This document shows positions 1-13,060 of a stretch of DNA of 64,000 nt, in pieces (within the stretch, counting starts at the first letter, position 1; every line of letters begins with the position of its first letter). The stretch covers positions 35,218,842-35,282,841 of the forward strand of contig JALIRH010000003.1 in assembly GCA_023055505.1 (NCBI GenBank), written 5' to 3'. This DNA is from Callipepla californica brunnescens (lineage: Eukaryota > Chordata > Aves > Galliformes > Odontophoridae). The notes beneath the pieces are model-generated. The model had not been told where the DNA came from, ran no database searches, and was given only the letters and a program-made list of their open reading frames with translations. The translations under genes were made by a program, and so were the position numbers.

Positions 1-90
1 CTATTGATGGCTCTGTGCTGCAGTGCTCAGAAACCTTGCCAATACAACTGGGACAGACACACAGAAACTGCCTGTTTTGAGTTTGGGTTG

Positions 91-114
91 TTTTTTTTGG
101 GTTTTTTTTTTTTT
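91..114 (+). repeat. Poly-T tract
   Basis: Two T runs are separated by GGG. Confidence 0.8.
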
Positions 115-2524
115 GAGCAGTGTGGTTAATACAGTAACTCAGACAAGACTGTGTTGCACGACTGCTTTTGAATAAAAAGCACGAGCTACGTATCCCCGCC
201 TCGCGCCCCAGTGGAAATCACGCTGATAATTTAAACACAGCTGTCCTGCTGTGCATTTGTGTCTGTGGCCCTCAAGGATGGTGACACGCCGCAATAGCTG
301 TGGCTGTCTCAGAACAGAAATAATAAGAGAAACATCTGTCTCCCTGTTTCTGCTCCCCTAGCTCCAGTGAGCAGCACTTCTGGGTCCTGCTGTAAATGTG
401 GGACGTGATCCCAGGGAAACACAGATAGCCCGCTCCTCTTCATTGTTCCCCCTGTCTGACACCAAACGGACCACTTCCATGGAGCGCTACTGCTGCTGTT
501 GATGAACCCGTTTAAAAAAAATCAGAAGAAACAATTCAGAAAGTGACGCATTACTTCTGCCTGCGGACAGAGGGAACAGCTGAAACGTGGGAGTCCAGAC
601 TACAGCTGTGTGACTACAGCTTTAAAAAAAATATATGCATATTTTAGTGAATAAAAACTACTGATTCCCTCTGCTGGTATTATAGACCTTATTTGCTTAC
701 CTAAGTGGTGAAACTTGAAACTGTAGTCACAAGAATATTTGTGAAAGGAAATGCAAGACAACAAAGAGTAGCCACTCTTTCATACTGCAGCAGTCCCTTT
801 GCTCGGCCTTCCCCTTAGACCTCATCTTCCACCCCATTCCTGTGTCTGTATTGTCTCCTTTTATCTTTGTCACGACTTAGGTACCTATCACACTAAGCAG
901 CCTAACTGCCACAGACACTTGCATCCATCAGGGGAATGGGATCATTGCTAGGAAATAAATATTCACCCAGGTAAATTACCAGCAGAAGGGCTTCTGCAGC
1001 CATTTGGAAAAGCCTCACATTCTAGGACCTGACAAATCAAGATATTTTCTGAACAGGAAAAAACAAAACAGAAGTAATTTCTTCCTATGTAGGCCAGGCA
1101 CAAAGACAATAGCATTGAGGTTAGGTGACACATCCATCAGAGAAAATGATTAACTCCAAACAACCTGTTTGCAGTCAAGCCATAGGCAGCGTTTTAAAGT
1201 GTTGTTTTTTTCTTGCCTTAATTCCTTGCCAGGCAGCTACAAACAGAAGCGTACCCATGAACTTGGTGCACCCTGTGTGCAAAATTCATGCTGAGAGGAG
1301 GAAGCTGCATGTATTAGAGAATTCATTTGCAAAAGCTAATGGGGCTGACTGGAAGCCTCACTACACTATTCCCCTTTTCTTTCCCCTTCTGAACAGCTAC
1401 AGGGAGAGCAACACCTCCTGGAAACATTTGTGCCCAAATCACATGATACCTTGCATTTCCAAAATAGCCTCTTCTACATGAATGTTAGTGAAAGTTACAC
1501 ACTGTCAGAGCAGGAGGGACACCTCTTTCTCTATATGCTGTCTTCTGGAAACAGTGCAACAGGGTGGCTACCACAAGCATAAGCTTACGATTAATTTGTG
1601 GATCAGGGACACACAGCTACAGGCCTCTGGAGAAGGAGAGTGTGCTTTAACAGGACCACGTAAACAGCTCCAAAAAACAGACATGATATGTAGTGTGCCT
1701 CTGGATCTAAATGTAGGAAGCTTTAACCCTGTCCCCAGATGGGCTGGCTTCTGGTTCCATGATGAGCGCACAAGGAAATGTGTACTACTTTCCTGGAAAC
1801 TAGGCTTTAAATATCCTTCATGACAGTTAGAGAGTGAGGGTACACAGAAAGCACGACTTTACTCAGGCGTTTCCACTGCCATTGCATATGGGGTACCTCC
1901 TTTGACGTGTCAGCACTTAACTGTTTACCTCTTCGGTGCTCCTTCGTACCAGCGCTGCAACTATCCCTGTATCCAGGAGGTGAGGTGTCTCTGAGTAGAT
2001 GTGATAGCACAGAGAACATGCCCTCAGGGGTACACAGTCTGGTAGAACTCCAAATTCAGACAGATTTGGTTACTTGAGTTTTTGCCCCTCATCTGGTAGT
2101 TCTTTCCTTCTGTGCATCCTCTGACCTGCTTTCTTTCCACATCTGTGCTTTGTTCCCTTCCTCACTGTGTGCCTTTACTTGGCCCCACCTCCCTTGCCCT
2201 CCCTTTCTCCTCTCTGTTCTTGTGTCTTCTTCTGAAATCCCGTTGCCTCTTCCCAGAGTGTTCTCCTGGTGCTTGGAAAATAAAAATTAAAACTGTGATC
2301 TCAATGGGAAAAGAAAACAAACAGTTGCAATAGGCAGACCTCCTTGGGAGAAGTGGACCAATGACTAATTCCCAGGGCATTTGGAACGACAACAGGCATC
2401 TTCTCCTGTCTTTGCCGTTGCTGCTGTCGTGCTCATTACAGCAATGCTTACCAGGCAGTGGAGAATGGGGCCCCCCTATGCCCGGTGCTGCATAAATCAT
2501 TTCTTTAGCCTGGGAAAAGAAGGG

Positions 2525-2554
2525 AAAAAAAAAAAAAGCGAGGGAAAAAAAAAA
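2525..2554 (+). repeat. Interrupted poly-A tract
   Basis: Two A runs are separated by GCGAGGG. No insertion body is recognised. Confidence 0.8.
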
Positions 2555-5500
2555 CAACTAAAGAAGATGAATACGTGATTCAAGGATTTACTGCTCAGAT
2601 TGCTTTGGGGGTCTTTTATTCTTTACCCTTTCCTTTGTTTCTCTCCCAGACTGCCTTTCCTGCTGGCCTAGCCCTTCACCCCACCCCATCACTCTCACTC
2701 CTGTCTGGCTGCCCCATCTGATTTACCTTCCATTTCACTCCGTTCCCTCCTTTGTCCACACAAATGCTTTTCTTGCTGTCATTCACCCCCTTTCCTGTGT
2801 GGCCAGATCTCCTGATTGCCTTCTCAATTCTGTGATACCGGGTAGCTTTTCATCACCTTGCTGGTGGAATCAAGAGATGCAAAATATTCAGCGTGAGGTA
2901 GACACTGAATGGTTAAAACTTGGCAAAGTTATAGAAAACTGAAAACAGGCTCTCATAGCAGAAAGTGTCAGGTACCACCAGCTCCAGCTAAATTAAATTC
3001 TGTCCCTGTAGTGTGTATGCACAGAGACATTTATATTCATATTTTTAACAACCATCTAAACTCTGCAGTTCACTGACAAGCCCTTCATGAAGCTATCATT
3101 CCTTTTTTAACACCTGAACTTTAAAATGTCACATATAGCATTTAAAAGGACAGGCAAATAACCAAGGAAACATCCTAGCGTGCATTTTGCTTCCTCTCCT
3201 TATGGTTTGATCCAAAGTCCATGGAAATCAATGGATGCCTTTCTGCCTAGTTCAGCAGAGTTTGTATCCAGTAGGTTGGTTTCTTCTAAAATTTCAGAGG
3301 AAAAACACCCCACACAAACCTGTGGGGTTTTTTTTTTCAGTTTCCTCTTACCCATATATCTGTCAAGACTGATGTGCTGTCAAATCATCTTTTCAGTGCT
3401 AAATATATACCATTAACTACTAATAAAAAAAACAGGCTTTAAAAATTCAGCTCTTTTTGGCATCTGTACAGAGCATTCAACTTGATCTCACAAGATGTAT
3501 GGTTTGCACTAGGACTGCAGTCACAGTTTTCTTGTTAAAGCTGTCAACCACTCCAGTATCTATCTTTACAATGCAATTCAAACTTTGGTTATGAAAACAG
3601 GCATTTTTACTTGAACTTGGATATGAAGATTATTCACTAGCCCTTTTCTGCACGCATTTTACAGGTCCTATTAGAACACGATTGCAACATGAAAACAAGG
3701 GATGGAAGAAGCTGATCCCTTCTGTTAGAGATAGTTCCTCCCAGTGGCGGAGATAGTGTGGACAATAAATGCTTCCTTAAACGTGCTGTTTTTTTTAAAA
3801 AAAAAACACTGTGTTGGAGCCACTAATAAGGCAAAAAAGCTTCACAGTATCATGTCATTAGCTTTACAAAGGTAACTCCAGGACAGAACCTTGCCTTTTG
3901 ACTCGTAAAACCAGCAGCGAAATTCTGAACGCCAGATTTGCCATAGCATTGTGTTGGTGTCTAACTGGACTCATTAGCAGATATTTGCTAATTACATGGG
4001 AGAGATGGGATTAAGTTTATGTTTGTCTTGTGAAAACTGATCATCTTCTAAAGAGAAACCCCTGGCACATTTTTGACAAGCCTCTGTAAATCTTCGGCTA
4101 GTATTGCCACAATGAACTTTAATGTAGTGATATAAAGCAAAGGGAAAACAGAGGTAGGAGATAAACATATGTCTCCTAATGCTTAGGCACAATGGGGAGC
4201 CCCCTTATCTGCTCCCATAATGCGCCTTATTATGCTTAAGTAATGGGTATTAGAAGCCAAGCAGTATGTTACATCTCCTCCTACATGGTACATTCCCATA
4301 CTGCCTGGATACATATGAATCCTGCATGTCACATGTCATTACATTTTCTGAAACTATATCTCCATCCATGCTAAAAATACATAGAGAGAAAGAGAGCGAA
4401 CTTGAATATAAGCAACAGATACTTCTGCACAGACCCTTGGCAGTACCAAAGATGGAGAGATGCATACATGTTCTTATTATTCATCATTGTTTGAAGAGTC
4501 TTTGTGAGGAGATAACCAGCCCCAGGGGGCTCACAGCGGGAACACAACAGGTGCTCAAACACATCCATTTCCAAGCTGGCTGCACCCAAACAAGGCCCTC
4601 TCCACCTGTCTTTTCATCTGCATGATGCCCTGATCTTTTTTTTCTGAAGTGCTTGGTTACAGAGTTGTTCCCATAAATATAACTCCAGAGATATCCATAA
4701 ATAATCTTGTTTAGAAACTCCACACAATGAGCAAATCTGTGACCTACTGGTGGCCTGTTCCTTTGCTCTGGAACATGGGGCCTGCAGAGCCCTGAGCTGC
4801 TGCGGGGTTCAACCACCTTCCAGCAGCCCCTGCCCTGCTGCCCCTCACAGCAAGGAGCAGAGGGCCATGGAGGCCACACTGTGGCAGGGATGAAACACAG
4901 ATATTTTGGACCAGCCTGCTCTCCCCCTCCCCAAAAACCAAGGAAAATCTTCAGGGCTGTTTTTGAGGCCTAAACCCCTCACTCCGTCAGCTTCAGAGCT
5001 GGATTCTGTCTCACCTCAGAAAGACAGGGGAGGAGCAGCCATCCCCTGGTGACATGTGTCAGGCAGAACATGCACACATTGATACCCTGGTGTCCCAGGC
5101 TTTCTCACTTCTGTGCAAGCAGCCGAATGGGCAGACCCCTCCTGCTCGGCTGCGGCAGATGGAGCAGGGAGGCAGGCTGCGTGTCTGCGGGGCTGGGCAG
5201 CGGAGCTGTGCTCTCCAGCTCCAACTAATGAAGCTGATTTGATGAGCTGATTATTCTTGTGTATTAGTGCGTCGCTGACATGGTGCTCCACTCTGTACCG
5301 GATGCTGGAGGAAGGGCACAACATAGGCCCCCGACTGAGCTTTCCACCTAAGCGAGCGGAGCGCTCGATTCCAAAAACCATGGTTCTGGATAAGGAGGAG
5401 GACACGGAGCCCCTCTGTATAACAGAACACTGCCGGTTTCTGAGCTGGAATGTAGCAGCATTCCTAATTTAGATACTCTGGTTGAATTTTAAGTGGAAGT

Positions 5501-5996
5501 GAACAAAACATTTGAAAAGCTGTCCCCGTTCTCTCAGCAGGGAGACATCGAGAATTTTCTGGTTTTGGGGAAGGAATACTGGCAGCAGGAATCAGCCAGG
5601 CTTTTCCCAGGTAGTAATGTGAGCCCTGGAAGCAAATGCAGGCTTTTTTAGATGTGTTGGATGTAAACAAAGAGAGGTTGGTTATCAGGAGGTGATTCAT
5701 GATGAGAGGGATAATGATGAATAGGTGTTATGACAACAACTGCTCTGCAGCTGTAGCTCTCTCATTTGCCACAAACTGCCAAAAACTCACCAGCTTTCTC
5801 CTGGGACCTTCTAATGACAGTAAACAAGGCTTGACAGTGTCCAACACAGAAGGTACCTGACTGTTGACCTTCCCATGGCATGAGAAAATTGGCTAAATAA
5901 CATGAAGAAGTGGAATTTCAGGTACCTGTTAGGTCTCTGGGCTTTTTAGACAGCAAAGCATCCTCCAGACAACATTATTCCTGGTTTACATAAGCC

Positions 5997-6014
5997 ATTA
6001 ATTATTTTAATTAT
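5997..6014. promoter_or_regulatory. Double homeodomain-type AT core
   Basis: The sequence ATTAATTATTTTAATTAT contains two TAATTA-like cores eleven bases apart. It could be a homeodomain binding site in a distal element or plain AT-rich sequence. Confidence 0.2.
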
Positions 6015-6656
6015 GTTTCTACCTGTGCAATTTTTCCAATTTTAGCTCAACATTTCTCCCTCAAAATGTAGAGAAGTGCTTTCTGGGAGCAGTGAGATGG
6101 CTTTTTCTTTCTTTTTTTTTTTTTTAATTTCCACCTAAGAGCGAGCCCCGGCAGATTTTTTTTTTAGGCAGAATAGTGGTTTTGCTCTTGCTGAATCATC
6201 TGTGACAATGATTAGGCAAGAACACAAAAATAAACATTCCTTGGCAGCCAGGCTTGTAACTCCCATAGAATGTATCAGAATCACCATTTAGAGATGAGCT
6301 GCAATTCTGAAAGACACTGGGAGATGTTACTTGGTCTGCACTGGGCACTGAGAGCAAGCTGCACCAAGCACACCGCTGAACACCACACAGAGGAAGGACC
6401 AGCACTGCACTGGTGATAAGCACTCAGCACTGCATTGGTGATAGACACTCAACACAGATTCTGACTCCACCACAGCATCAAATCATGCACAGAATTAACA
6501 GGAGACACCTCCTAGAAGGGGTAATAAGAGGTGGAATGCATACAGAGGTTTGTAGGAAAGTGAGGCTGACATATGACAGTGTTGCTCACAACATTTAAGT
6601 ACTCATATATATTCAAATATCTTTCCAAATTCCCTTACTTTGAGTGCCTTATTCAT
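6015..6656. other. Intergenic, no gene recognised
   Basis: Contains T runs near 6112-6126 and 6157-6166 and the 25-bp tandem duplication at 6400. Nothing else is seen. Confidence 0.6.
6400..6449 (+). repeat. Tandem duplication, two 25-bp units
   Basis: Units 6400-6424 and 6425-6449 share 22 of 25 bases, for example cagcactgca(c/t)tggtgata. This is a small local duplication. Confidence 0.75.
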
Positions 6657-6737
6657 TCAAGTCCCTCGCTTGGCCTCATCAGGGAGGATTTTGATCGTCA
6701 GCTCCTCGTCTCTGCCATTCCTCATTACAACAGTCAC
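6657..6737 (-). other. Candidate terminal coding exon (downstream member of a pair)
   Basis: After the acceptor-like tttcttaccgattctcatag on the minus strand, 26 codons run to a TGA (complement of 6657-6659). They include VTVVMRNGRDEELTIKILPD and then EAKRGT. The beta-strand-like V-x-V-x-RNG...LTIKI pattern resembles the last strands of PDZ domains such as the HtrA C terminus. That is only a resemblance, and no other PDZ exon was found. The phase fits the segment at 7242-7108. Confidence 0.22.
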
Positions 6738-7107
6738 CTATGAGAATCGGTAAGAAACAAAAGGCCAGATGCACAGCTGCACAGATGAGCGGAGCACGCT
6801 GCAACAAAGGAAAGCAACTCTCCTTGGACCTAACTAACATGTGTGAACTTGCTTGACTGTTTGTAATCCCATTTCTTGCAGCCTGCTCTCACAGCTCTGC
6901 TGAATTTAAACACAGTATTTTCCAGCCAGAAGTGTCTTCTTTTTCATACAATAAGTCCTATCGAATCCATACACCGAGTTGTTAAGAACAAGAGGGATTC
7001 AGAGAGAAAGAAGGATGAAGGAGAGGTAAAGGTAAGGGTAACAGCAGAGAACCTCAAATCAGCCTCTGAGTTCCTTTCCCATTTCTACCAGAAAGTGTCC
7101 TACATAC

Positions 7108-7242
7108 CTTTGGACATCCCACTTCATAGGTGTGTGTCTTGACTGGAAAATCTGTCAGTTGGGAACACCAGGCACCCCACACCGTGATGTCTCGTTGTGT
7201 GTCCCTGATGCGTGTTTGTGAGTTTCTCAGATCCCACACTGG
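7108..7242 (-). other. Candidate coding exon (upstream member of a pair)
   Basis: On the minus strand an acceptor-like ggtgctag is followed by 135 nt, exactly 45 open codons, and then donor gtatgt. The translation includes PVWDLRNSQTRIRDTQRDIT, then VWGAWCSQLTDFPVKTHTYE and VGCPK. It retains CpGs in an otherwise CpG-poor region. The family is not recognised. It ends in phase 0, which matches the exon-like segment at 6737-6657. A chance frame is a real possibility because 45 codons without a stop is not rare and the acceptor is only fair. Confidence 0.22.
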
Positions 7243-10200
7243 CTAGCACCACAGAAGTTTTAACTCAACAGGCAGAAAAGAAAGCAGAGCCTCTGAGATC
7301 TGGAAAAATCAGCCTGAGGATTCATGCCTGGCAAAGAGCATCAATATTACTGCCAACAATGTTCTGCCGAACTTCCTGCGGTGTGTCTCCTCTTGTTTCT
7401 ACAAAACAACAAATATCCCATGAGGTGGGAAAGACCACTGCCATATTCTGATCATCATTTCCACCACAAACTGAAGAAGAAATTCACTAAAATTTCAGTG
7501 ATTCTCAATCAATTCCACATCCACTGTTAGTTCAAGTGACTTTATAGATGGAAAGCCATATTGAGCAGGAAGGCAAGTTTCCCAACCAAGAACTGCAAAC
7601 CAGAATCTCTTTCATGGCAGAAAGTCACTGGATACTCCCTCCACGTCTCGTATCCTGAAAAGCTGAGATGAAGAGGGGTGTTCAGACAGGAGATGACATC
7701 TGCTCTGTAGGTGCCTCCTTGCTTCATAATGGGATGGGGTTGGTTAGGCAGGTACCTTGTCTGCAAAACTTTGCAGTGCAGGCTTTTCTGGCTCTCTTAT
7801 CTTTACAAGCAGAGGTCTGGATTATACAGACACTCTTCTGATGCAAATGCTGTGCTTGCGGTCCTGAGCTATCAGCCCAGTCCAGAAACTTTATGGGGAA
7901 GTCCCAAGAGACTGAGCATGCCCCTCCTGCACAGCCACAGGCACCTGCAGGCTGCTTCAGGATCTTCTCCCTGCTCAGCTTCCCACCACATATCTCATGA
8001 TTCTCAGTCTCGTTAAGATTTTGACAGGGATCTTCCTCAGCCAGGGTAATCGTCTATATGGCCAGCACCTCTGCTGTTGTGCAAGTGCAGAACCCCAAAT
8101 TTCAGACAGTAGATTCTTGTCTTGGTGTCCAAAAGCACTCTTATCTGAGGTTTATTGAACTGCTAGAGAGTTACTTCTCTTCAGTCTATCCCTCCTCTGA
8201 CTACATAGACTACATAAGCCAAGTCTCAGTGGATGCCTCAGGTCGCCTGCCAAATTTTTAGTAGGATAGCACCAGGCCTGAATGTGCAATGGTTTTAGAG
8301 CGGTTTATCAGCTGGATGTGCTGTGCCTGACTCCCTGCACCTTCTTCAGTTGTGCATTTCTTCTGTCCATATACCTCATATGCTCTCCCGTGCCTTTTAT
8401 GTCATTGTTTTTTATTTTCAGGGACAAACACATGCTTCCCCATCTTTTCCTAAAAGGATTATAAAGCATATAGAACAGCACCTAGATACACAGTGCACTG
8501 GTCAATGCAGAACCCCTTAAATCTGATCATCAGGAAGCACCTGTTACCAATAACTCATTGAGTCAGCTTCTTCTGATATCATATGCATGCAATTGAACAA
8601 ATTCTTCAGCCCAAGTCATTGAGAATGAGTACTTAGTTTTTGAGACAGGGCGTAGCTGTCTTCTTGGCAAAGCATAGATTTTTTTTAATATTATTTATGT
8701 TTACTTTAAACAAATATGTGTGGAAATAACTAATGGACAAATTAGGCATTTATTGGATGTAAAGGTGGCTCCTTTCAGTGACATCCTGTGCAAGCTTTGG
8801 GAGTAATAACATGGAACTGTGGCAAGTTCATACAAACGGTATCTCAGTTATGCATCTTCTGACAGAAACTGAAGGATCTGAAGAGAGAGTGAAGGAATAG
8901 GAATGTATGTGTTATCCACTTCTCTTCTGACAAGTTTTTCAATATGGAAAGACTCAAAGGCGAGCTAGTATGTGCAGTGAAATCTATAGACATTTATGAA
9001 ATGATGACCAAATCTAAAAGACTCTGTTTTCTGAATGTGACTTGATAGCTTTATTGTGGAGATACAAGACAGAGAAGATTTGCACTTGTATTATTGTTCT
9101 GGAAATATATATCTTTTCCGAAACTCGAGTCAAACTGTTTCTGAAGTGGAAGCTGGGTGGGAGAGAAAAACCAGCATATAGGGAAAGTACCTATGCCTCA
9201 TCTTTCCTTCCTCTTTGCTCTTCCAAAACCCAAGTTGTGTCAAAAGGGCACAACCAAGTCCCCAAAAAAGGCATAAACACAGTGGAGCATGAAGGAGACA
9301 GCATCTGAAGTCAAGCAGAAGTTTGTGTAAGAGAAGATTAACGCTGGAGAGCTGGCTAAAGAAGGGACCAAAGTAAATCATTTCTCTTCCTCAGAAAATT
9401 AAGCATATGCAAGGGGTAGCAGACAGTGACTATGGGAAAACCTGTCAGAACAAAGTAGCAGTCTTCCATTCTCTCCTACCTACAGACGCAGCCAAATGCA
9501 CAAGAAAGGGGTTGGGGGTTGTTCATAAATAGTCTGGCTGCTGTTTGTCAGAGGCAACAGTTGAAATGTCCGTACACAATTGCTACTTTAGCATGTGCTA
9601 AAAATGACAATGGCATCCAGTCGCAATGGCCCCACTGAGAACTGTCGTTCCAAGTCACAGTCATAAAACTACTGGTGGGTGGTCTTCATCTCCGCTTGTC
9701 CTCATTATCATTTCATTGTGTTTCTGTGGCCCACTGCACCATGGCACTCCCTGCATTTTAAAGCATTTCATTGATGGGGCAGTTTGACATTCATATTTAT
9801 ATGTCCTTGTTGTATTGCAGCGGTTTTCTCTATTCTTGGGATCCAAGCCTTTTGTGAAATGGTGCAAGGAAGATGTGTATTCAAATCTTGGCCCAATGAA
9901 TTGGGTATTGTCAGGAAGTAACAGAAAGTTTTGAGGATTTAAACATCCTGGACCCTGTCCTGCTGCTGTGAACGTAAAGGAAGAGCTTTTTCTTGCCAGG
10001 GGCTGAAAACAAGCTGCAAAAGGAAATCAACTGGGGAGCACGTACCTGCTTCAAGAGCAAACAACAAACTTACTGAGTTACGGCACTAAAGGGAGGCAGC
10101 CCGCGCTCCACCTTCCTCTGCCAGAAGTGGATGAAAATGCTCCTGTTGTCTTCAAAAACAGAAAGTCCAAACCCTAATAATATCCCTTTTTATTTCTTAA

Positions 10201-13060
10201 TTCTCACTTAACGGGCCAGTCGAAAGCCAACTGGAGCCTATCAGCAGCTCAGTGATTGGGCAGAGCCTGATCTGTAAAAGCAAACTGCTTGCCAAAGCTG
10301 TGGAAAATAAAAACAGGAGAGAGTTTACACAGTAGAAAAGTGAAAACTAATGAAACCTAGAGATTTGCTTCAACAGTTTTTCTTTGTTCTGTTGGCATAT
10401 GGTTCCTCTTCTTCAAGAACCCAGGCAGGAGCAGTGCATTTGTCCCATGGGTGGAACGGCTTGGGGGCACTGTGGAAACTTGACACACACCGAGCTGCTT
10501 TCTTCAAGCTGGAACACAGAGTAAAGTGGGCAGGCATAGGAGGCATGTAGGGATGTTGTCATCTTGTGGGGCCAACATGCACATAGCTGGCTCACTGTGA
10601 GGCAAATACCCTGTTCTCCATACACTGGGCTGCACTACATGGGTGTTCTGATTTTCCAGGTTTTGCTTGTTCCAGACACATATAGGAGCAGCTGCTGCTC
10701 ATGTGTGCATGCAACGTTGCCCAGTGAGGAGTTGAGGATGTGTCTTGGCAAATGGCAAGAGCCTTAAGTTTGCAGGTAAAATGCCACGGAAAGGAAATGA
10801 ACAGATAAGCTCAACTAAAAACATAAGAAGGTGTTTGTTAAATGTTCTGTGCTTGTCTGTTCAAAGTAGGGCAAAGCACTGCTTGAAAATCAAACTCAAG
10901 GAAGAATTAAATATCTGATACGAGGTTTCTCTGGATTTTCCTTTAAAAAAATAACCCTTGGGCAGGAGGTCAATGGTCTGCAGTCATTTAGAAGTCCAGC
11001 CTGCTCCAGAAGTGCCCCTTCCTGGAATATAGCTTTTCAACAAACCATTGCTGAGAATACCAAAACCAGTAGAGGAGACTTCACCCCTCTGGGACCAATA
11101 TCCCTTATCCAGAGAGCAGATCCATTTAAGAAGGAGGTGTAAAGGCATATGGCATTGCTCTTCCAACACACCTCACTCCTGACCTGAAAGCTTTCAGAGG
11201 AGGATTCATCCTCTGTGCCTATTCAGGCCATGGCCTCCAGCTGTGGGTGCTAACTGTGAGAACAAGTAGAGCCAAGTGGGATGACAGATTTTGTGCTGTG
11301 CTCCTTGGCCCACTAGAAACTGGTTGGTGGGGCAGCAATAAAGATGTCTTTGTCAACCATTGCGCCTGGATCCCCAGCAAAACACCGGCAACAGTGACTG
11401 AATCTCGTACATTTAGCTCACATTTATTACAGTGACCCGAGGAGGAAGATACGGCTCTGAACAGGCAGTACACATCTCTGACTGGTACAGCAGAGCATCT
11501 CTGATGTGGTCTAAACTCGAGGCATGTGATCCTTGCCTAGTCCTCCTCTGTGAGGTGGGAGTCAAGCACAGCAGAGCTAGCAATAGTAACATTACTTGTT
11601 CAAATGTCACTTTCCATAGCTGCAGCGCTTCTATTGTGAATGGATGACAGACCAGCCAGAGCTGTGTTGAACACATTCATAACTTTTTGGTACATTTTTA
11701 CTTCTGGCTACAAATGATTTAGGGTCATGATTTTCATCTTGTGCCTAATTTATGAGCTGTTTGAGCTGACGGTTTCCTATTTGCCATTCACCCCTCATGG
11801 TATTCAGCTGATCACCTAAACCACACACTAATCCTTCTGTTTTCCCTTGGATGGGTGAAACTCATCTAAGAGAACAGTAAACAAGGAAATACTGACGTGA
11901 CCATATAAACATTCATGTTTTTATGTGCAGACAGACATTACAAAGAATAACTAACCATTCCAACAATAGACAGCCATCATTTCCCTAAGCAAAATGCATA
12001 AGAGACAGCATGGAAAGAGAGATCAGATGGAACTTAAATGATTATTCACCAAATCTGTTTTTTTTTCACCTTCTCTATTTATGGGGACCCTCACCTTTTG
12101 CTCACGTTGGAATCTTTGTGGACATAAGATTTGTGCGTATGTTTATTGCTAGTGTGTGATTTCCAAATGAATTCTCTTAGCTCTCAAACAGGAGAGGGGA
12201 GAGGTTCACATTAAAAATCCTAACTAGTTATTAGGTTATTATTTTGATCTGTAAGGTGTGCTCTTACCAGACAAAAATCAAATGAACTTTAGACAAGGTT
12301 CTGACCAACATGCAGCAACGAGATCTGACATTTGAAAGTTATTAAGTACTTTAATTTTAAAGGTGATCCATCTCAAGAAACACATGTAGCTTCCACCCGA
12401 TGTTAGAGCTGCATCGGCACTCAAGTCCTTTACCAGGAAAGGGGCAACCCTTTTTTTTAAACCAAACCCCCACCACTCCCCAAATAGCCTGTAAAAGAGA
12501 ACATGTAACAATTTTGTTGTTATTTAACTTTTCTTGCCCTGGTTGGTAGCAAGAAAGGGAGGAGTGCAGGGGGGAAGGTGCCTGCCATTAGTCTGCATAT
12601 TTGACATCCTGCCTTGATTCATTTAAGGAAGTCTGCAAGAACATAAGATTGCAAGAAAGATTGTTACAAAGAACTGTGAAAAGATGACTCTTGGAAGAGA
12701 CTGCACAGGAAAGAATGCTATAAATCACATGCAGAGACTGTCTATAGACTGCAGGGAAATATGGAAAGGAGAGAAACCTTTTTCCTAAATACAGAAAAGA
12801 CAGGGTTGAAAAACGAAGCAAGAGACACGAGGACACTGCTGTTTTGAATGTTTCATTATGTTTGGTTAGATTTTGTGTAATAGTATGTGTCACTGATGTG
12901 ACTACTCCACCAATATATTATACATAGGGAAAATGTTCCATGCAGTGGCATTTTGCATAGAGCACCGCAAAGAGAAAAATCTGAAAAGATATGCTCTTTT
13001 GAATTTTGCTTTAAATTTCCTTTTGTTATTATTAGCATGATCCTGCTGTAATCGGGAGCG
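7243..13060. other. Intergenic, no gene recognised
   Basis: Several short frames here read plausibly as protein, for example on plus at 8058-8261 and on minus at 7542-7766. They lack convincing paired splice sites and family motifs. If the exon pair at 6657-7242 is real, its upstream exons should lie in this stretch. No mobile element is recognised. Confidence 0.5.

Larger units (their letters stand above)
1..5996. other. Intergenic, no gene recognised
   Basis: The block holds homopolymer tracts at 91-114 and 2525-2554 and pyrimidine-rich DNA at about 2100-2270 and 2610-2840. Open frames stay under about 130 codons on both strands and look like chance frames. The segment 5190-5480 has several retained CpGs and an AT core and could be a regulatory element, but nothing more can be shown. 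Confidence 0.6.

Noticed and set aside
6893..6957. A 65-nt minus-strand exon-like segment between the two candidate exons near 7 kb
   Set aside because: It has acceptor- and donor-like edges, but joining it to the 6737 segment in its only open frame gives an immediate stop. It does not fit the chain.
7542..7766. Minus-strand frame reading GYETWREYPVTFCHERDSG as a coding exon
   Set aside because: There is a good upstream acceptor, but no donor before the in-frame stop, and a second frame in the same DNA looks equally protein-like, which shows how weak such readings are.
8058..8261. Plus-strand 67-codon frame that looks protein-like
   Set aside because: No family resemblance, no paired splice sites and no promoter or polyadenylation context.
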